DNA from: Enterococcus rotai
GTDB lineage: Bacteria > Bacillota > Bacilli > Lactobacillales > Enterococcaceae
Assembly: GCF_001465345.1 (NCBI RefSeq)
Contig: NZ_CP013655.1
Location: 2,218,102-2,282,101 of the forward strand
Length of the DNA stretch: 64,000 nt
Reading direction: 5' to 3'
A model generated the notes under the pieces. It searched no databases. It was not told where the DNA came from and worked only from the letters and a program-made list of their open reading frames with translations. The translations under genes and the position numbers were made by a program. This document shows positions 1-9,111 of the stretch, piece by piece (positions within the stretch are counted from its first letter, which is position 1; each line of letters starts with the position of its first letter).

Positions 1-917
1 TAATGTAAATCTTTGAAAAAATTATCAACTATTGTATTAAAGGTTTTTAACTTGGGTAACAAATCATCGAGAATGTAAAAAGAATCTTTTCCATAAATAA
101 CAGAATTTATAGCAGTGATGTAAATGTATAAAATTTCAGAATCAGACAGATCAGTATAGATAGGATCTTTTACTAAATGCCAATTAATAGCATTAGTAAC
201 ACTCTTAAAGCCAGCATGAGTGCTATAGGTTGAAATGAGTGAACTGTCAAAAGAGACCTTTTTATTTTGAGCAATTCTGTTTCGGGAAATTTTGATTAGC
301 TGAGCAAATCTATAGTAATCAATGGTTAAGACCTGTTTATAGTTGTCCCTGATATAGTCAAAAAAGTTATCAATAATTTCAAAATCTGCATCTGTAAATG
401 TATTCATCCAATTTCTGTGGTTATTATTAAAATAATGGAAAAAGAAGTGGCGAATATCTATTTCATTTCCGATAAGTTCAAATGGATTGGTATTTAACGT
501 TAAATGATAATCGGCTAATACATCTTTCAATAAATCGATATGTTTTCTTAAGGCCGACTGAGAGATAAAATGCTTTTCAGCAAAAGTTGCAACCTTTTCT
601 TTTTTTCCTTCATAGAGTGAATCCACCAGTATAAATATAGGATTGTGTTGTATTAAATCATACATATACGTTTGGATAGGTTTTGGTGAATCGATTCTCT
701 TGATAGACCAATTACTAGACTTGGTTAGTTCCACATTTGAAGAAAGAGCATTTTCTATTGATAAAAAATCTTGTTGTAACGTTTTAATAGATACATCGTA
801 AATTTTTTGTAAATCAAAAACAGATATCGATTCGTTGGAATCTACTAATAAAGATAAAATATGTAGTTTTCGTTTTAATATATTATCGAATATTAATCTT
901 TTTTCTATCTCATTCAT
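1..917 (-). CDS. Mga/AtxA-like transcriptional regulator, 3' end outside window
   Basis: The frame is open from an ATG at 917 to base 1 with no stop, giving at least 305 residues. AAGGAG lies about 13 bases upstream of the start. The N-terminus has a winged-helix type segment (about residues 10-70, with SISVFDLQKIYDVSIKTLQQ as the HTH) and a second HTH near residue 115 (AEKHFISQSALRKHIDLL). This two-HTH layout followed by a long helical region is that of the Mga family of virulence and sugar-linked regulators, some of which are PTS-controlled. It is divergent from the regulator at 1203 and next to a surface-protein locus, so it may control that locus; this is inference. The C-terminal EIIB-like part is not visible. 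Confidence 0.75.
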   Translation of the reverse strand, partial: MNEIEKRLIFDNILKRKLHILSLLVDSNESISVFDLQKIYDVSIKTLQQDFLSIENALSSNVELTKSSNWSIKRIDSPKPIQTYMYDLIQHNPIFILVDSLYEGKKEKVATFAEKHFISQSALRKHIDLLKDVLADYHLTLNTNPFELIGNEIDIRHFFFHYFNNNHRNWMNTFTDADFEIIDNFFDYIRDNYKQVLTIDYYRFAQLIKISRNRIAQNKKVSFDSSLISTYSTHAGFKSVTNAINWHLVKDPIYTDLSDSEILYIYITAINSVIYGKDSFYILDDLLPKLKTFNTIVDNFFKDLH

Positions 918-1202
918 CCGATTAATCACTCCTTATTTATATTATAATCTAATTTTTATTTTTAATATATTTTAAAAATTCTAAATTGTAGAAGAAAATA
1001 AAGCGAATAACATGCTCAGTTATGAACGAAAGGAAGTTATTTTCTCTTGAAATCATTCTATATCGTTCTATTATATATAGGAAGAAAAAAGAAGAAAACA
1101 GTTTTTTTTTTTTTCTTTTTAATCGAAAAAAAAAGAATTTAAAATAAGCTGATTTGTTGTATATTCAATAAAGACAAAAAATAAAAGTAAGGATGAATAA
1201 CA
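918..1202. promoter_or_regulatory. Divergent intergenic control region with a T13 tract
   Basis: These 285 AT-rich bases separate two divergent regulators and should hold both promoters. A run of 13 T followed by C and five T lies at about 1102-1120, and nine A follow shortly after. A possible -10 (TATATT) lies near 1159 ahead of the + strand gene, with no convincing -35. Homopolymer runs this long are slippage-prone, so promoter spacing could vary between cells. Confidence 0.35.
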
Positions 1203-1892
1203 ATGACATATAAATCTATTGCTATTACAGATGGAGAAGAGAGTCGATTAAAAGATATACTATCTTCTTTTGACTTGTTAGATTTAAGTTTTACTACAGA
1301 AACAAACATAGATTTTTCTCACATAGATGCAGACCTTATTATCATAGAAGAAATCAAAACGATCAGCTCAATCAATATATTAAACTTATTATTTGAACTA
1401 AGAAAGAATTTTTCTGGACTAATTTGGCTGCTATCTACTAAATATGAAGAAAAAAATGAAATTTTGTATTACAAAATGGGGGTCGATGGAATTTCTTACA
1501 GTGATAGATCATCTGAGTTGATTCAGTTACAACTTACAAGTACGCTAAAACGTAATTGTAAAAAAAGAACATATATTTCTAATATAAATACAAATGGAGT
1601 TCCTTCTTTAAAGTTAAATTCAATAAATATGAGCGTACATAAAGAGGATGGAGAAGAAATTTCATTGACTCGTAGTGAGTATAATGTTTTGAACTTGTTG
1701 ATGGAAAATCTTAATAACACAGTTACCTATGAAGAAATGTTGTCCGTAATCTGGAATGACGATAAAAGAAGCAATAAGTATAAAATCAGTAATCTGATTT
1801 TTCATTTACGAAGTAAGGTAGAAAATGATTTGAAAAAACCAAAATATATAAAAACAGTTCGTTCAAAAGGGTATATGTTGAAAAAATCGTAA
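1203..1892 (+). CDS. Winged-helix (OmpR/PhoB C-terminal type) regulator
   Basis: 229 residues. The C-terminal 100 residues match a Trans_reg_C winged helix: an SLTRSEYNVLNLLMEN helix, a recognition helix around NKYKISNLIFHLRSKVE, and the typical end KYIKTVRSKGYML. The N-terminal half has the length and strand/helix rhythm of a receiver domain, but the usual acidic pocket and phospho-acceptor Asp are not obvious, so it is probably a degenerate receiver that does not need a kinase. No kinase gene is adjacent. The gene ends 62 bases before the first WxL surface protein and reads in the same direction, which suggests it is the local regulator of that locus (inference). Confidence 0.7.
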   Translation: MTYKSIAITDGEESRLKDILSSFDLLDLSFTTETNIDFSHIDADLIIIEEIKTISSINILNLLFELRKNFSGLIWLLSTKYEEKNEILYYKMGVDGISYSDRSSELIQLQLTSTLKRNCKKRTYISNINTNGVPSLKLNSINMSVHKEDGEEISLTRSEYNVLNLLMENLNNTVTYEEMLSVIWNDDKRSNKYKISNLIFHLRSKVENDLKKPKYIKTVRSKGYMLKKS

Positions 1893-1954
1893 GTTGTTCT
1901 ATTTAGAGATAAGACTTAAAAAGAAACTGAAGTAGATAGGAGGTAGAATGAAAA

Positions 1955-4396
1955 ATGACAGAAAAAAAACCTGGGTTACTTTTTTTGGGAATATTAGTTG
2001 GTTTTCTGTTTTTTCCAAACTATACAGAAGCTACAGAAGAAATTGATAGTGTACCGATAGATACTATTTTTAAAGTCCCTCAAGGAGCAAACAGTTATGT
2101 AGATGGAAATGAAATTGTTATAACAGATAATACATCAAATCAAATTGGCAGTATCTATTCTACTGAAGAAAATAAGATAGATCTTTCAAAAGATTTTTAT
2201 GCTGAAATGTATGTAAAAATTGATGGTAGTGGTGACGGAATGACGTTTGTAATGCATAATGATCAACCTAAAACCCAAAATTTTTCAGGTTTAACTGGTC
2301 AGGGTTTAGCGGTCTACGGATCGTATTGGTATTTACAGGGGGTTTATATGTTGATAGGACCATCCCAATTAAAAAAAAGTCTGGCTATTGAATTTGATAC
2401 TTATTACAACTTCGGATATGATCGACTTTTAAATACAAATTTAGGTAATGGACACATCGCATACACGACTCCAGATAGTTATGATGGTTATGGATTTTAT
2501 GCAGACAGAACGGTTGCATCAGTTAAACACAATGGAGTGCAATATCCTTCTTTTAAGCTTGGTGATGGCAAGTGGCGTTTATTAACATTAAAATGGACTG
2601 CATGGAATGCTAGTAATGTCGGGAATCTAACGTATCAATACGAAGGATTAGAGGCTGTTTCAGCATCCGTTCCAAAGTATACATTTGGAACAGATAATGT
2701 CTATTGGGGATTCACTGGGTCAACAACTAATGTAACTGAAAAAGCAAGCGTTCGTTTTAAATCTTTACCAGGATTTGTAGATTACTCTGAAAATGTTGAT
2801 TTCATTGATGCTGAAGGTAATAGCATTCAAAGCATTACCCAAGATTCCGAGGTGACGGTTCACTATGTTGGTCAACATGTGGGAGGAAAACAAAACCTAA
2901 TGGAACCAACTTATAAGTTCACTTTATCACCAAATCAAGAGTATCAACAAGGATCGTTTAAGCTCAATGGTGTTGCGGTTACACCAACATACGTTAATAA
3001 TGAATTAGAAATTCCTCTATCAAAAGACTTATCATCGACAGATAGTAAAGTTGATATCCAGTTTAAAGTAAAAGATAGCGGGGTGACCCAAGATACAGAC
3101 TTAACACTGACAGCACATGTAAAAGCAAAAAATTTCCTGTCAGATAATGATTTCACGTACAAAATAACCTACGACAAAGAAGCACCCACTGGAACAGGTA
3201 AATTGACATTTATAGATGCTGGTGATGAACAAGCGCTAGCTAATGCAACAGATTACCGTCCATTTTTATCAGAATATCAAGATAACTACTCAGCAAAAGA
3301 TAAAATCAGGGTTGAATTAAAACCTGGACAAGACATCGCTGCTTTAGTCAAAACAGTTGGTCCAAGTAGTGTTCAACTAACGCTTACCGATGAAAAAGGG
3401 AATGCACGTGATGTGACGGTTCCAATCTTTATTCAAAATCAGGATGTTGTAAAAAGTAGTCAGTACATTATCTACGGGAAAGACTTTAGTGTAAATTCAA
3501 GAAATTATCCTACAACAAATGCAGCATTGCGCTCTCTAATTTTTGAACAAACAGAGTTGAAATTATGGCAGTATGACGACGTATCTGTAACGGCAATGAA
3601 TAATACTCAATTAAATCTATCAATGGATAAACTACCTCCAACGTCCAATACTGCTCAAGCAGGTGTTTATGAAGCAACCGCTTCTTATGGAAGCGGGACA
3701 GCTAAAGTAGCTAAGCCAATTAAAGTGACGGTGATCCCAAGTATTGCGCCAGTATCGATTCAATTCGTAGATGAGAATAATCAACCTATTGTGGACGAAA
3801 TTACGTTTGAATCAAATGTTGAAGAGTCGATTGACCTAACCAAAAACGAACAAGTCCTCGAAAAGCTTAAAGCGGTCAAAGCATTGAACTATGTTTTAGA
3901 TACGTCTCCTACAGATGAACAAAATCTGTTGGTCGTACCTGAAGGTGTCACACGAAAATATACGTTTAAAGGAACGCTATTTATTCAATCAGCACCTAGT
4001 AGCATTAACTTTGGGGATCAAAATGTTAGTGCCTTTGATAAAACCTATGCCAATCCAGAGTATGATCAAGATTTAATCATATGGGATAACCGTCAAACGC
4101 TAGGCACTTGGAAAATCACGTTAAAACAATCACAAGATTTTAGTATCCCAGATGATCCATCGCAGAAATTGCCAGATGTGCTAAGTTATCAGACTGCTGG
4201 GGAAGAAAAAATGATTTCCACAGATGCTCAGGAAGTTTTCAGCTCCAAACACCAGTCCTCAGGGAAATATGACATTAGTCAGGAAACATGGGGACCAGAA
4301 AAACAAGGGCTGCGTTTGAACGTTCCGGTCGGTTCAGTGAAACAAATAGGGAAATATGAAACGACACTGACTTGGCAAATAGAAGAAGCTTATTGA
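1955..4396 (+). CDS. WxL-domain surface protein with L-type lectin domain (copy 1)
   Basis: 813 residues. A signal peptide ends near TEATEE (about residue 28). Residues about 35-270 look like a bacterial legume-type lectin domain (GANSYVDGN..., LSKDFYAEMYVKIDG, GDGMTFVMHND, LAIEFDTYYN, GHIAYTTPDS). A region near 600-670 resembles a MucBP-type repeat. The last about 135 residues form a WxL-type cell-wall-binding domain whose two motifs read as WxI rather than WxL (GTWKITLKQ and LTWQIEEAY). The start at 1955 is served by AGGAGG at 1938-1943; an ATG at 1948 is in another frame. The protein is probably secreted, held non-covalently on peptidoglycan, and binds glycans. The neighbouring gene is a near-duplicate. 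Confidence 0.85.
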   Translation: MTEKKPGLLFLGILVGFLFFPNYTEATEEIDSVPIDTIFKVPQGANSYVDGNEIVITDNTSNQIGSIYSTEENKIDLSKDFYAEMYVKIDGSGDGMTFVMHNDQPKTQNFSGLTGQGLAVYGSYWYLQGVYMLIGPSQLKKSLAIEFDTYYNFGYDRLLNTNLGNGHIAYTTPDSYDGYGFYADRTVASVKHNGVQYPSFKLGDGKWRLLTLKWTAWNASNVGNLTYQYEGLEAVSASVPKYTFGTDNVYWGFTGSTTNVTEKASVRFKSLPGFVDYSENVDFIDAEGNSIQSITQDSEVTVHYVGQHVGGKQNLMEPTYKFTLSPNQEYQQGSFKLNGVAVTPTYVNNELEIPLSKDLSSTDSKVDIQFKVKDSGVTQDTDLTLTAHVKAKNFLSDNDFTYKITYDKEAPTGTGKLTFIDAGDEQALANATDYRPFLSEYQDNYSAKDKIRVELKPGQDIAALVKTVGPSSVQLTLTDEKGNARDVTVPIFIQNQDVVKSSQYIIYGKDFSVNSRNYPTTNAALRSLIFEQTELKLWQYDDVSVTAMNNTQLNLSMDKLPPTSNTAQAGVYEATASYGSGTAKVAKPIKVTVIPSIAPVSIQFVDENNQPIVDEITFESNVEESIDLTKNEQVLEKLKAVKALNYVLDTSPTDEQNLLVVPEGVTRKYTFKGTLFIQSAPSSINFGDQNVSAFDKTYANPEYDQDLIIWDNRQTLGTWKITLKQSQDFSIPDDPSQKLPDVLSYQTAGEEKMISTDAQEVFSSKHQSSGKYDISQETWGPEKQGLRLNVPVGSVKQIGKYETTLTWQIEEAY
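4136..4389 (+). repeat. Identical 254-bp tract shared with 6790-7043
   Basis: Base-by-base comparison at an offset of 2654 shows no mismatch from 4136 to 4389; mismatches resume at 4135 and 4390. It encodes the C-terminal WxL domain of the first lectin protein. The surrounding paralogous sequence differs at many positions, so recent gene conversion or selection for a fixed wall-binding module is likely. Confidence 0.9.
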
Positions 4397-4608
4397 TAAG
4401 TATGCTAAAAAAAGAGTTGGGTAATCGTTTGAAATAGATGAATAATCAGTCTTTATCTCTATTCGCAAAATAAGTTTAAACGTTGGGTTTGATTTTTTAT
4501 GAAATTAAAATAACAGAGGATGTACATCTCTTAGGCTTATCCATAGTCATAAAACGTTGAATCATATGAATATGGATACGTTAGAAGTAGAAAGGAGGTG
4601 AGAATAAA

Positions 4609-7050
4609 ATGACAAATAAAAAAACGGTGTTGGTTTTTTTGATAGTAATGGTTAGTTTTCTGTTTATACCTATAAATACAGAAGCCGCTGAGAATGTTGA
4701 AAGTGTACCACTAGACAATATTTTTAAAGTACCTCAAGGTGCGAATAGTTATGTAGATGGAAATAACGTTATTATTACAGACAAAAAAACTGGTCAGATC
4801 GGTAGTGTGTTCTCGTCTGAGACCAACAAAATGGACCTTTCAAAAAATTTTACTGCAGAAATGTATATAAACATTGATGGGGTTGGCGATGGCGTAGCTT
4901 TTGTGATGCATAATGATCCAGATAAGACATCTAAGTTTTCGGGTTTGACTGGACAAGGTTTAAGCATTTACGCTTCAAATTACCAATATGTGAATCATAA
5001 TTTAGTACTTGGACCATCTCAGCTCAAAAAGAGTTTTGCTATTGAATTCGACACATATCACAATGGTGACGGTTATGATAAAGGGATTGATGGGAATTCA
5101 GGTAGAGGGCACATTGCTTATACCTTTCCAGATAGTGGAGATACTTACGAGGGATCTAATGGAACACTAACATCTGTAAATCATTCGGGACTACAACTAC
5201 CATCATTCCAGATTGGGGATGGACAATGGCGATTGTTGAAAATACAGTGGAAAACATGGGATTCTGCCAATAAGGGTCAGCTAACCTATCAGTACGGAGA
5301 TCTTGATCCTGTAACTGCAACGATTTCAAGAGATACGTTTGGAACAGATAGTGTTTTTTGGGGGTTTAATGGTTCTACGGGTGCCGCAACAGAAAAAGCA
5401 ATTGTTTCATTTAAATCTGTACCAGGATTAGTAAATTATACAGATAATCTTACATTTACAAATGCTAATGGAGACAAGATACAAAGTACTACTCAAAATT
5501 CTGAAATAACTGTCGATTATAATGGTGAATTTACGGGTGGTAAACAAAACATGATGCAACCGACTTATACATTTTCTTTAGCACCTTATCAAAAGTATCA
5601 ATACGGGACATTTAAGTTGAACGGTGTATCTGTAACACCAACTTATACGAACAATGAATTGAGTATTCCATTATCAAAAGACTTAACGGTAGAAGATGGC
5701 AAGGTTAATATTCAGTTTAAAGTAAAAGATATTGCTGTGAGTCAAGATACTGATTTAACACTAACTGCACATGTGAAAGCACAAAATTTCCTATCAGATA
5801 ATGATTATACGTACAAATTAAACTACGACAAAGAAGCACCGACTGGAACAGGTAAACTAACGTTTATTGATGCAGATGATGCCAAAGCGATAGAAAATGC
5901 AACCGACTATCGTTCCTTTTTATCAGAGTATCAGGATAATTACTCAGCAAAAGATAATATTAAGGTTGAATTAAAAGCTGGACAAGACATCTCGACTCTA
6001 GTCAAAACAGTTGGTCCAAGTAGTTTTCAACTAACTCTTACCGATGAAAAAGGGAATGCACGTGATGTGACGGTTCCGCTATTTATTCAAAATAAGGATG
6101 TTGTCAAAAGTAGTCAGTACATTATCTACGGGAAAGACTTTAGTGTCGATTCAAAAGAGTATCCTACAACGGATGCAGCATTACGTTCCTTGATTTTAGA
6201 AAAAACAGAGTTGAAATTATGGCAGTATGACGACGTATCAGTAACGGCAATGAATAATACTCAACTGGATCTATCAATAGATAAACTACCTCAGACGTCT
6301 GATTCTGCTCCAGGAGGCGTGTATGTAGCAACTGCTTCTTATGGTAGCGGGACAGCTAAAGTAGATAAGCCAATTAATGTGACGGTGATCCCAAGTATTG
6401 CGCCAGTAACAATCCAATTTGTTGATGAAAATAATCAACCCATTGTGGACGAAATTACGTTTGACTCAACCGTTGCAGAATCAATTGACTTAACTCAAAA
6501 TGCACAAGTCCTCGAAAAGCTTAAAGCGGTCGAAGCGTTGAACTATGTTTTAGATACGCCTCCTACAGATGAACAAAATCTGTTGGTTGTACCTGAAGGT
6601 GTCACACGAAAATATACGTTTAAAGGAACGCTATTTATTCAATCAGCACCTAATACCATTAATTTTGGGGATCAAAATGTGAGTGCCTTTGATAAAACCT
6701 ATGCCAATCCAGAGTATGATCATGATTTAATCATATGGGATAATCGTCAAACGTTAGGCACTTGGAAAATCACGTTGAAACAATCACAGGATTTTAGTAT
6801 CCCAGATGATCCATCGCAGAAATTGCCAGATGTGCTAAGTTATCAGACTGCTGGGGAAGAAAAAATGATTTCCACAGATGCTCAGGAAGTTTTCAGCTCC
6901 AAACACCAGTCCTCAGGGAAATATGACATTAGTCAGGAAACATGGGGACCAGAAAAACAAGGGCTGCGTTTGAACGTTCCGGTCGGTTCAGTGAAACAAA
7001 TAGGGAAATATGAAACGACACTGACTTGGCAAATAGAAGAAGCCTATTAA
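4609..7050 (+). CDS. WxL-domain surface protein with L-type lectin domain (copy 2)
   Basis: 813 residues, the same length and architecture as the protein at 1955: signal peptide ending near TEAAEN, lectin domain, MucBP-like segment and C-terminal WxL domain with WKI and WQI. The N-terminal lectin halves have diverged clearly in loops (residues about 125-195) while the C-terminal third is almost identical. The last 254 bases before the stop region are identical at DNA level to copy 1. A strong AAAGGAGGTGA precedes the ATG. It is the result of tandem duplication, with diverged ligand-binding loops and a conserved wall-binding domain, so the two may recognise different glycans (inference). Confidence 0.85.
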   Translation: MTNKKTVLVFLIVMVSFLFIPINTEAAENVESVPLDNIFKVPQGANSYVDGNNVIITDKKTGQIGSVFSSETNKMDLSKNFTAEMYINIDGVGDGVAFVMHNDPDKTSKFSGLTGQGLSIYASNYQYVNHNLVLGPSQLKKSFAIEFDTYHNGDGYDKGIDGNSGRGHIAYTFPDSGDTYEGSNGTLTSVNHSGLQLPSFQIGDGQWRLLKIQWKTWDSANKGQLTYQYGDLDPVTATISRDTFGTDSVFWGFNGSTGAATEKAIVSFKSVPGLVNYTDNLTFTNANGDKIQSTTQNSEITVDYNGEFTGGKQNMMQPTYTFSLAPYQKYQYGTFKLNGVSVTPTYTNNELSIPLSKDLTVEDGKVNIQFKVKDIAVSQDTDLTLTAHVKAQNFLSDNDYTYKLNYDKEAPTGTGKLTFIDADDAKAIENATDYRSFLSEYQDNYSAKDNIKVELKAGQDISTLVKTVGPSSFQLTLTDEKGNARDVTVPLFIQNKDVVKSSQYIIYGKDFSVDSKEYPTTDAALRSLILEKTELKLWQYDDVSVTAMNNTQLDLSIDKLPQTSDSAPGGVYVATASYGSGTAKVDKPINVTVIPSIAPVTIQFVDENNQPIVDEITFDSTVAESIDLTQNAQVLEKLKAVEALNYVLDTPPTDEQNLLVVPEGVTRKYTFKGTLFIQSAPNTINFGDQNVSAFDKTYANPEYDHDLIIWDNRQTLGTWKITLKQSQDFSIPDDPSQKLPDVLSYQTAGEEKMISTDAQEVFSSKHQSSGKYDISQETWGPEKQGLRLNVPVGSVKQIGKYETTLTWQIEEAY
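6790..7043 (+). repeat. Identical 254-bp tract shared with 4136-4389
   Basis: Second copy of the tract, encoding the C-terminal WxL domain of the second lectin protein. The two copies are direct repeats 2654 bp apart, so recombination between them could delete or fuse the two lectin genes. Confidence 0.9.
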
Positions 7051-7066
7051 TGGAGAGGAGACCACG

Positions 7067-7417
7067 ATGAAAAAACAACGAATGATTTGTTTTGTTCTAA
7101 CTCCTTTGATTTTTCTTGCCGTGTCTTTCGGTACGATCAATGAGGCCGCAGCTGAGGAGGGTGGACAAGTACAGACAAATGCAGGAATCGTCTTTAAGGA
7201 ATCAGATTCCTCAACAGCTCAAACGAATGAATCAACACACAATGATTCTTCAAGTAGTGAACTTCCAAACACTGGCAAGAAGCCGACAGGACGATTGCCA
7301 AATACTGGGGATTTAATAAAAGTTAGCATGCTCTTCGCAGGGGGCGCACTTATCCTAATTGCGTTGATTGTCTTCTTTTGGAAGAAGCGAAAACGCGTAA
7401 AAAGGGAGTGTGAATAA
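7067..7417 (+). CDS. Small LPxTG-anchored surface protein with two LPNTG motifs
   Basis: 116 residues: signal peptide to about residue 29, a short Ser/Thr/Asn-rich stretch, then a sortase signal. Two LPNTG motifs occur 10 residues apart (SSELPNTGKK and GRLPNTGDLI). The second is directly followed by a hydrophobic segment (about 88-106) and a Lys/Arg tail, so it is the more typical site. Short LPxTG proteins are regular partners in WxL gene clusters, where they are thought to be covalently wall-linked. GGAGAGG lies 8 bases upstream of the start. One base separates its stop from the next WxL gene, so translation is probably coupled. Confidence 0.85.
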   Translation: MKKQRMICFVLTPLIFLAVSFGTINEAAAEEGGQVQTNAGIVFKESDSSTAQTNESTHNDSSSSELPNTGKKPTGRLPNTGDLIKVSMLFAGGALILIALIVFFWKKRKRVKRECE

Positions 7418-7418
7418 G

Positions 7419-8210
7419 ATGGAAAGAAAATTACTCATCTGCTGCTTGCTGTTTCCCCTTCTGTTAATGAATCCAGTGACGAGTCGAGCAGAAGAGTCGA
7501 ATTACTCTGGTGAAGGAACCATCCAGTTTAGTGGGAAGCAACCATTACAAGTGATGGACCCTGAACATCCAGAAAAACCTGCTGATCCAGGGAGCAGCCC
7601 TCATACTGATAACCTATTGAGGATTGATTTTGTCCCTAAAATTACCTTTTCGGATGCAACGATGTCTGAACAGGATCAAACGTATTACGGAAATGCCCAA
7701 CTTTTCAATGATGATACCGGAGCGAGAGGAAACTTTATTCAAGTATCCGATTTTAGAAACGACAGCCAAGGCTGGACTTTACAGTTAAAGCAAGAAACGC
7801 AGTTCCAGAATCAATCGGCGAAAAGCAAGGAGTTAAAAGGCGCAGTGCTGTCCTTTGACAAATCATGGGCAAACTCCATAAATGACCAAACAACCGCACC
7901 TACGGTTTCAAAAGAAGTGATTCGTCTTTCGAATATTGGTGAAGTCTATAACTTAGCTGAAGCCAAGCCGAAAAAAGGTGAGGGAACCTGGGCAATTGCC
8001 TTTGGAGCATCTGTTACGAATACCAATCAACAGGCAGATACATTAAGGCCTAAATTGGACGAACAGAATAATCCAATCGTAGATCCAGCGTTTAATAATC
8101 AACCAATCTATGAGAATCAAGCAATTTCTTTATTCGTACCCGGTAAAACAGAAAAAGAACCGGGCAACTACCAAACGGTGTTAACTTGGATTTTATCCGA
8201 GCTACCATAA
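7419..8210 (+). CDS. WxL-domain cell-wall protein
   Basis: 263 residues. I chose ATG 7419 because GGGAG (7404-7408) sits at normal distance; a GTG at 7410 would be almost on top of it. A signal peptide ends near SRAEESN. Both canonical WxL motifs are present: SQGWTLQLKQ near the middle and the C-terminal LTWILSELP. A Pro-rich linker (PEHPEKPADPG) follows the N-terminus. The protein should be secreted and bound to the wall without covalent linkage. It lies inside the WxL operon, one base after the LPxTG gene and 28 bases before the next WxL gene. Confidence 0.88.
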   Translation: MERKLLICCLLFPLLLMNPVTSRAEESNYSGEGTIQFSGKQPLQVMDPEHPEKPADPGSSPHTDNLLRIDFVPKITFSDATMSEQDQTYYGNAQLFNDDTGARGNFIQVSDFRNDSQGWTLQLKQETQFQNQSAKSKELKGAVLSFDKSWANSINDQTTAPTVSKEVIRLSNIGEVYNLAEAKPKKGEGTWAIAFGASVTNTNQQADTLRPKLDEQNNPIVDPAFNNQPIYENQAISLFVPGKTEKEPGNYQTVLTWILSELP

Positions 8211-8238
8211 ATTATAAAAACTCTAGGAGGAAACACAA

Positions 8239-9018
8239 ATGAAATTAACACACAAATTATGCGCAGCTACGCTATTAGCAGTATTAGGAGCAACAGTAGC
8301 AGTGCCAAATGCAGTACAAGCAGCAGAAGAAAACCCATTACAAGTCAGCGGAAAAGGTACAATCAACTTTTTAGAAGATGATGGGGTAGATACACCGACA
8401 GATCCAACTGATCCAACAAAACCAGTTGACCCAGAAAATCCAATTGTCACTCCACCAGTCAATCCAGCAACAGGACCATTAAAAGTAATTGCAGTAACGG
8501 ATTTGGATTTTGGTGCAGATAATAAAGTTACGCCAGCATCTGGAAGTGGTTGGGAATATTCAGCAAAAGCTGCTCAAATTGAATACAAAGACGGTACAAC
8601 AGCTGCTAGTCCAAATTTCGTTCAGTTTAAAGATACACGTGCAGATAACAAAGCAAATAAACACACAGTAAGTGCTAAAGCAACTTCGTTCACAAACGCA
8701 GAAGGTCAAGAGTTAAAATCAGCAGAATTGAGATTTAACAATGTGAAATTAGTTAATGGATCTGATCAGAATCAAGTGAATGAAACTGGAGTTGCGGCAG
8801 CACCAAAGATTTTAACTGATGGTACAACGCCAACGGACTTTGTTAAACAAGATGCAGATGACAAAGGTTTTGGTCAATTTACATTACAATTCGGAGATAC
8901 AGCAGATAATACAGCAGATGATTCAGTTAAATTATGGGTCCCAGCAGAAGGAAATAAATTATCAACAAGCAGTAGCTATTCTTCAACAATCACTTGGACA
9001 ATTGCTGACGCAAGATAA
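8239..9018 (+). CDS. WxL-family cell-wall protein with degenerate first motif
   Basis: 259 residues with the signal peptide MKLTHKLCAATLLAVLGATV..., cut near VQAAEE, then the SGKGTINFLEDD start and Pro/Thr-rich linker (TDPTDPTKPVDPENP) typical of short WxL proteins. The C-terminal motif is TITWTIADAR (WxI). The position of the first WxL motif reads KHTVSAK, so its Trp is replaced by His. AGGAGG lies 7 bases upstream. It is probably the abundant small WxL component of the locus. A hairpin and T-tract follow the stop. Confidence 0.87.
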   Translation: MKLTHKLCAATLLAVLGATVAVPNAVQAAEENPLQVSGKGTINFLEDDGVDTPTDPTDPTKPVDPENPIVTPPVNPATGPLKVIAVTDLDFGADNKVTPASGSGWEYSAKAAQIEYKDGTTAASPNFVQFKDTRADNKANKHTVSAKATSFTNAEGQELKSAELRFNNVKLVNGSDQNQVNETGVAAAPKILTDGTTPTDFVKQDADDKGFGQFTLQFGDTADNTADDSVKLWVPAEGNKLSTSSSYSSTITWTIADAR

Positions 9019-9057
9019 TTCAAGTAAAAGATAAAAAAGTATTGATGAAAGAGAACA

Positions 9058-9097
9058 AACAAGTTCGCCTGTATTAGGCGTACTTGTTCCTCTTTTT
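9058..9097 (+). terminator. Intrinsic terminator or attenuator after the short WxL gene
   Basis: A 12-bp stem with one mismatch (9058-9069 with 9077-9088, AACAAGTTCGCC against GGCGTACTTGTT), loop TGTATTA, then CCTCTTTTT. The next gene starts 15 bases later in the same direction, so it may partly terminate and set WxL protein above its membrane partners. Confidence 0.75.
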
Positions 9098-9111
9098 AAG
9101 AAAGGGCAATC

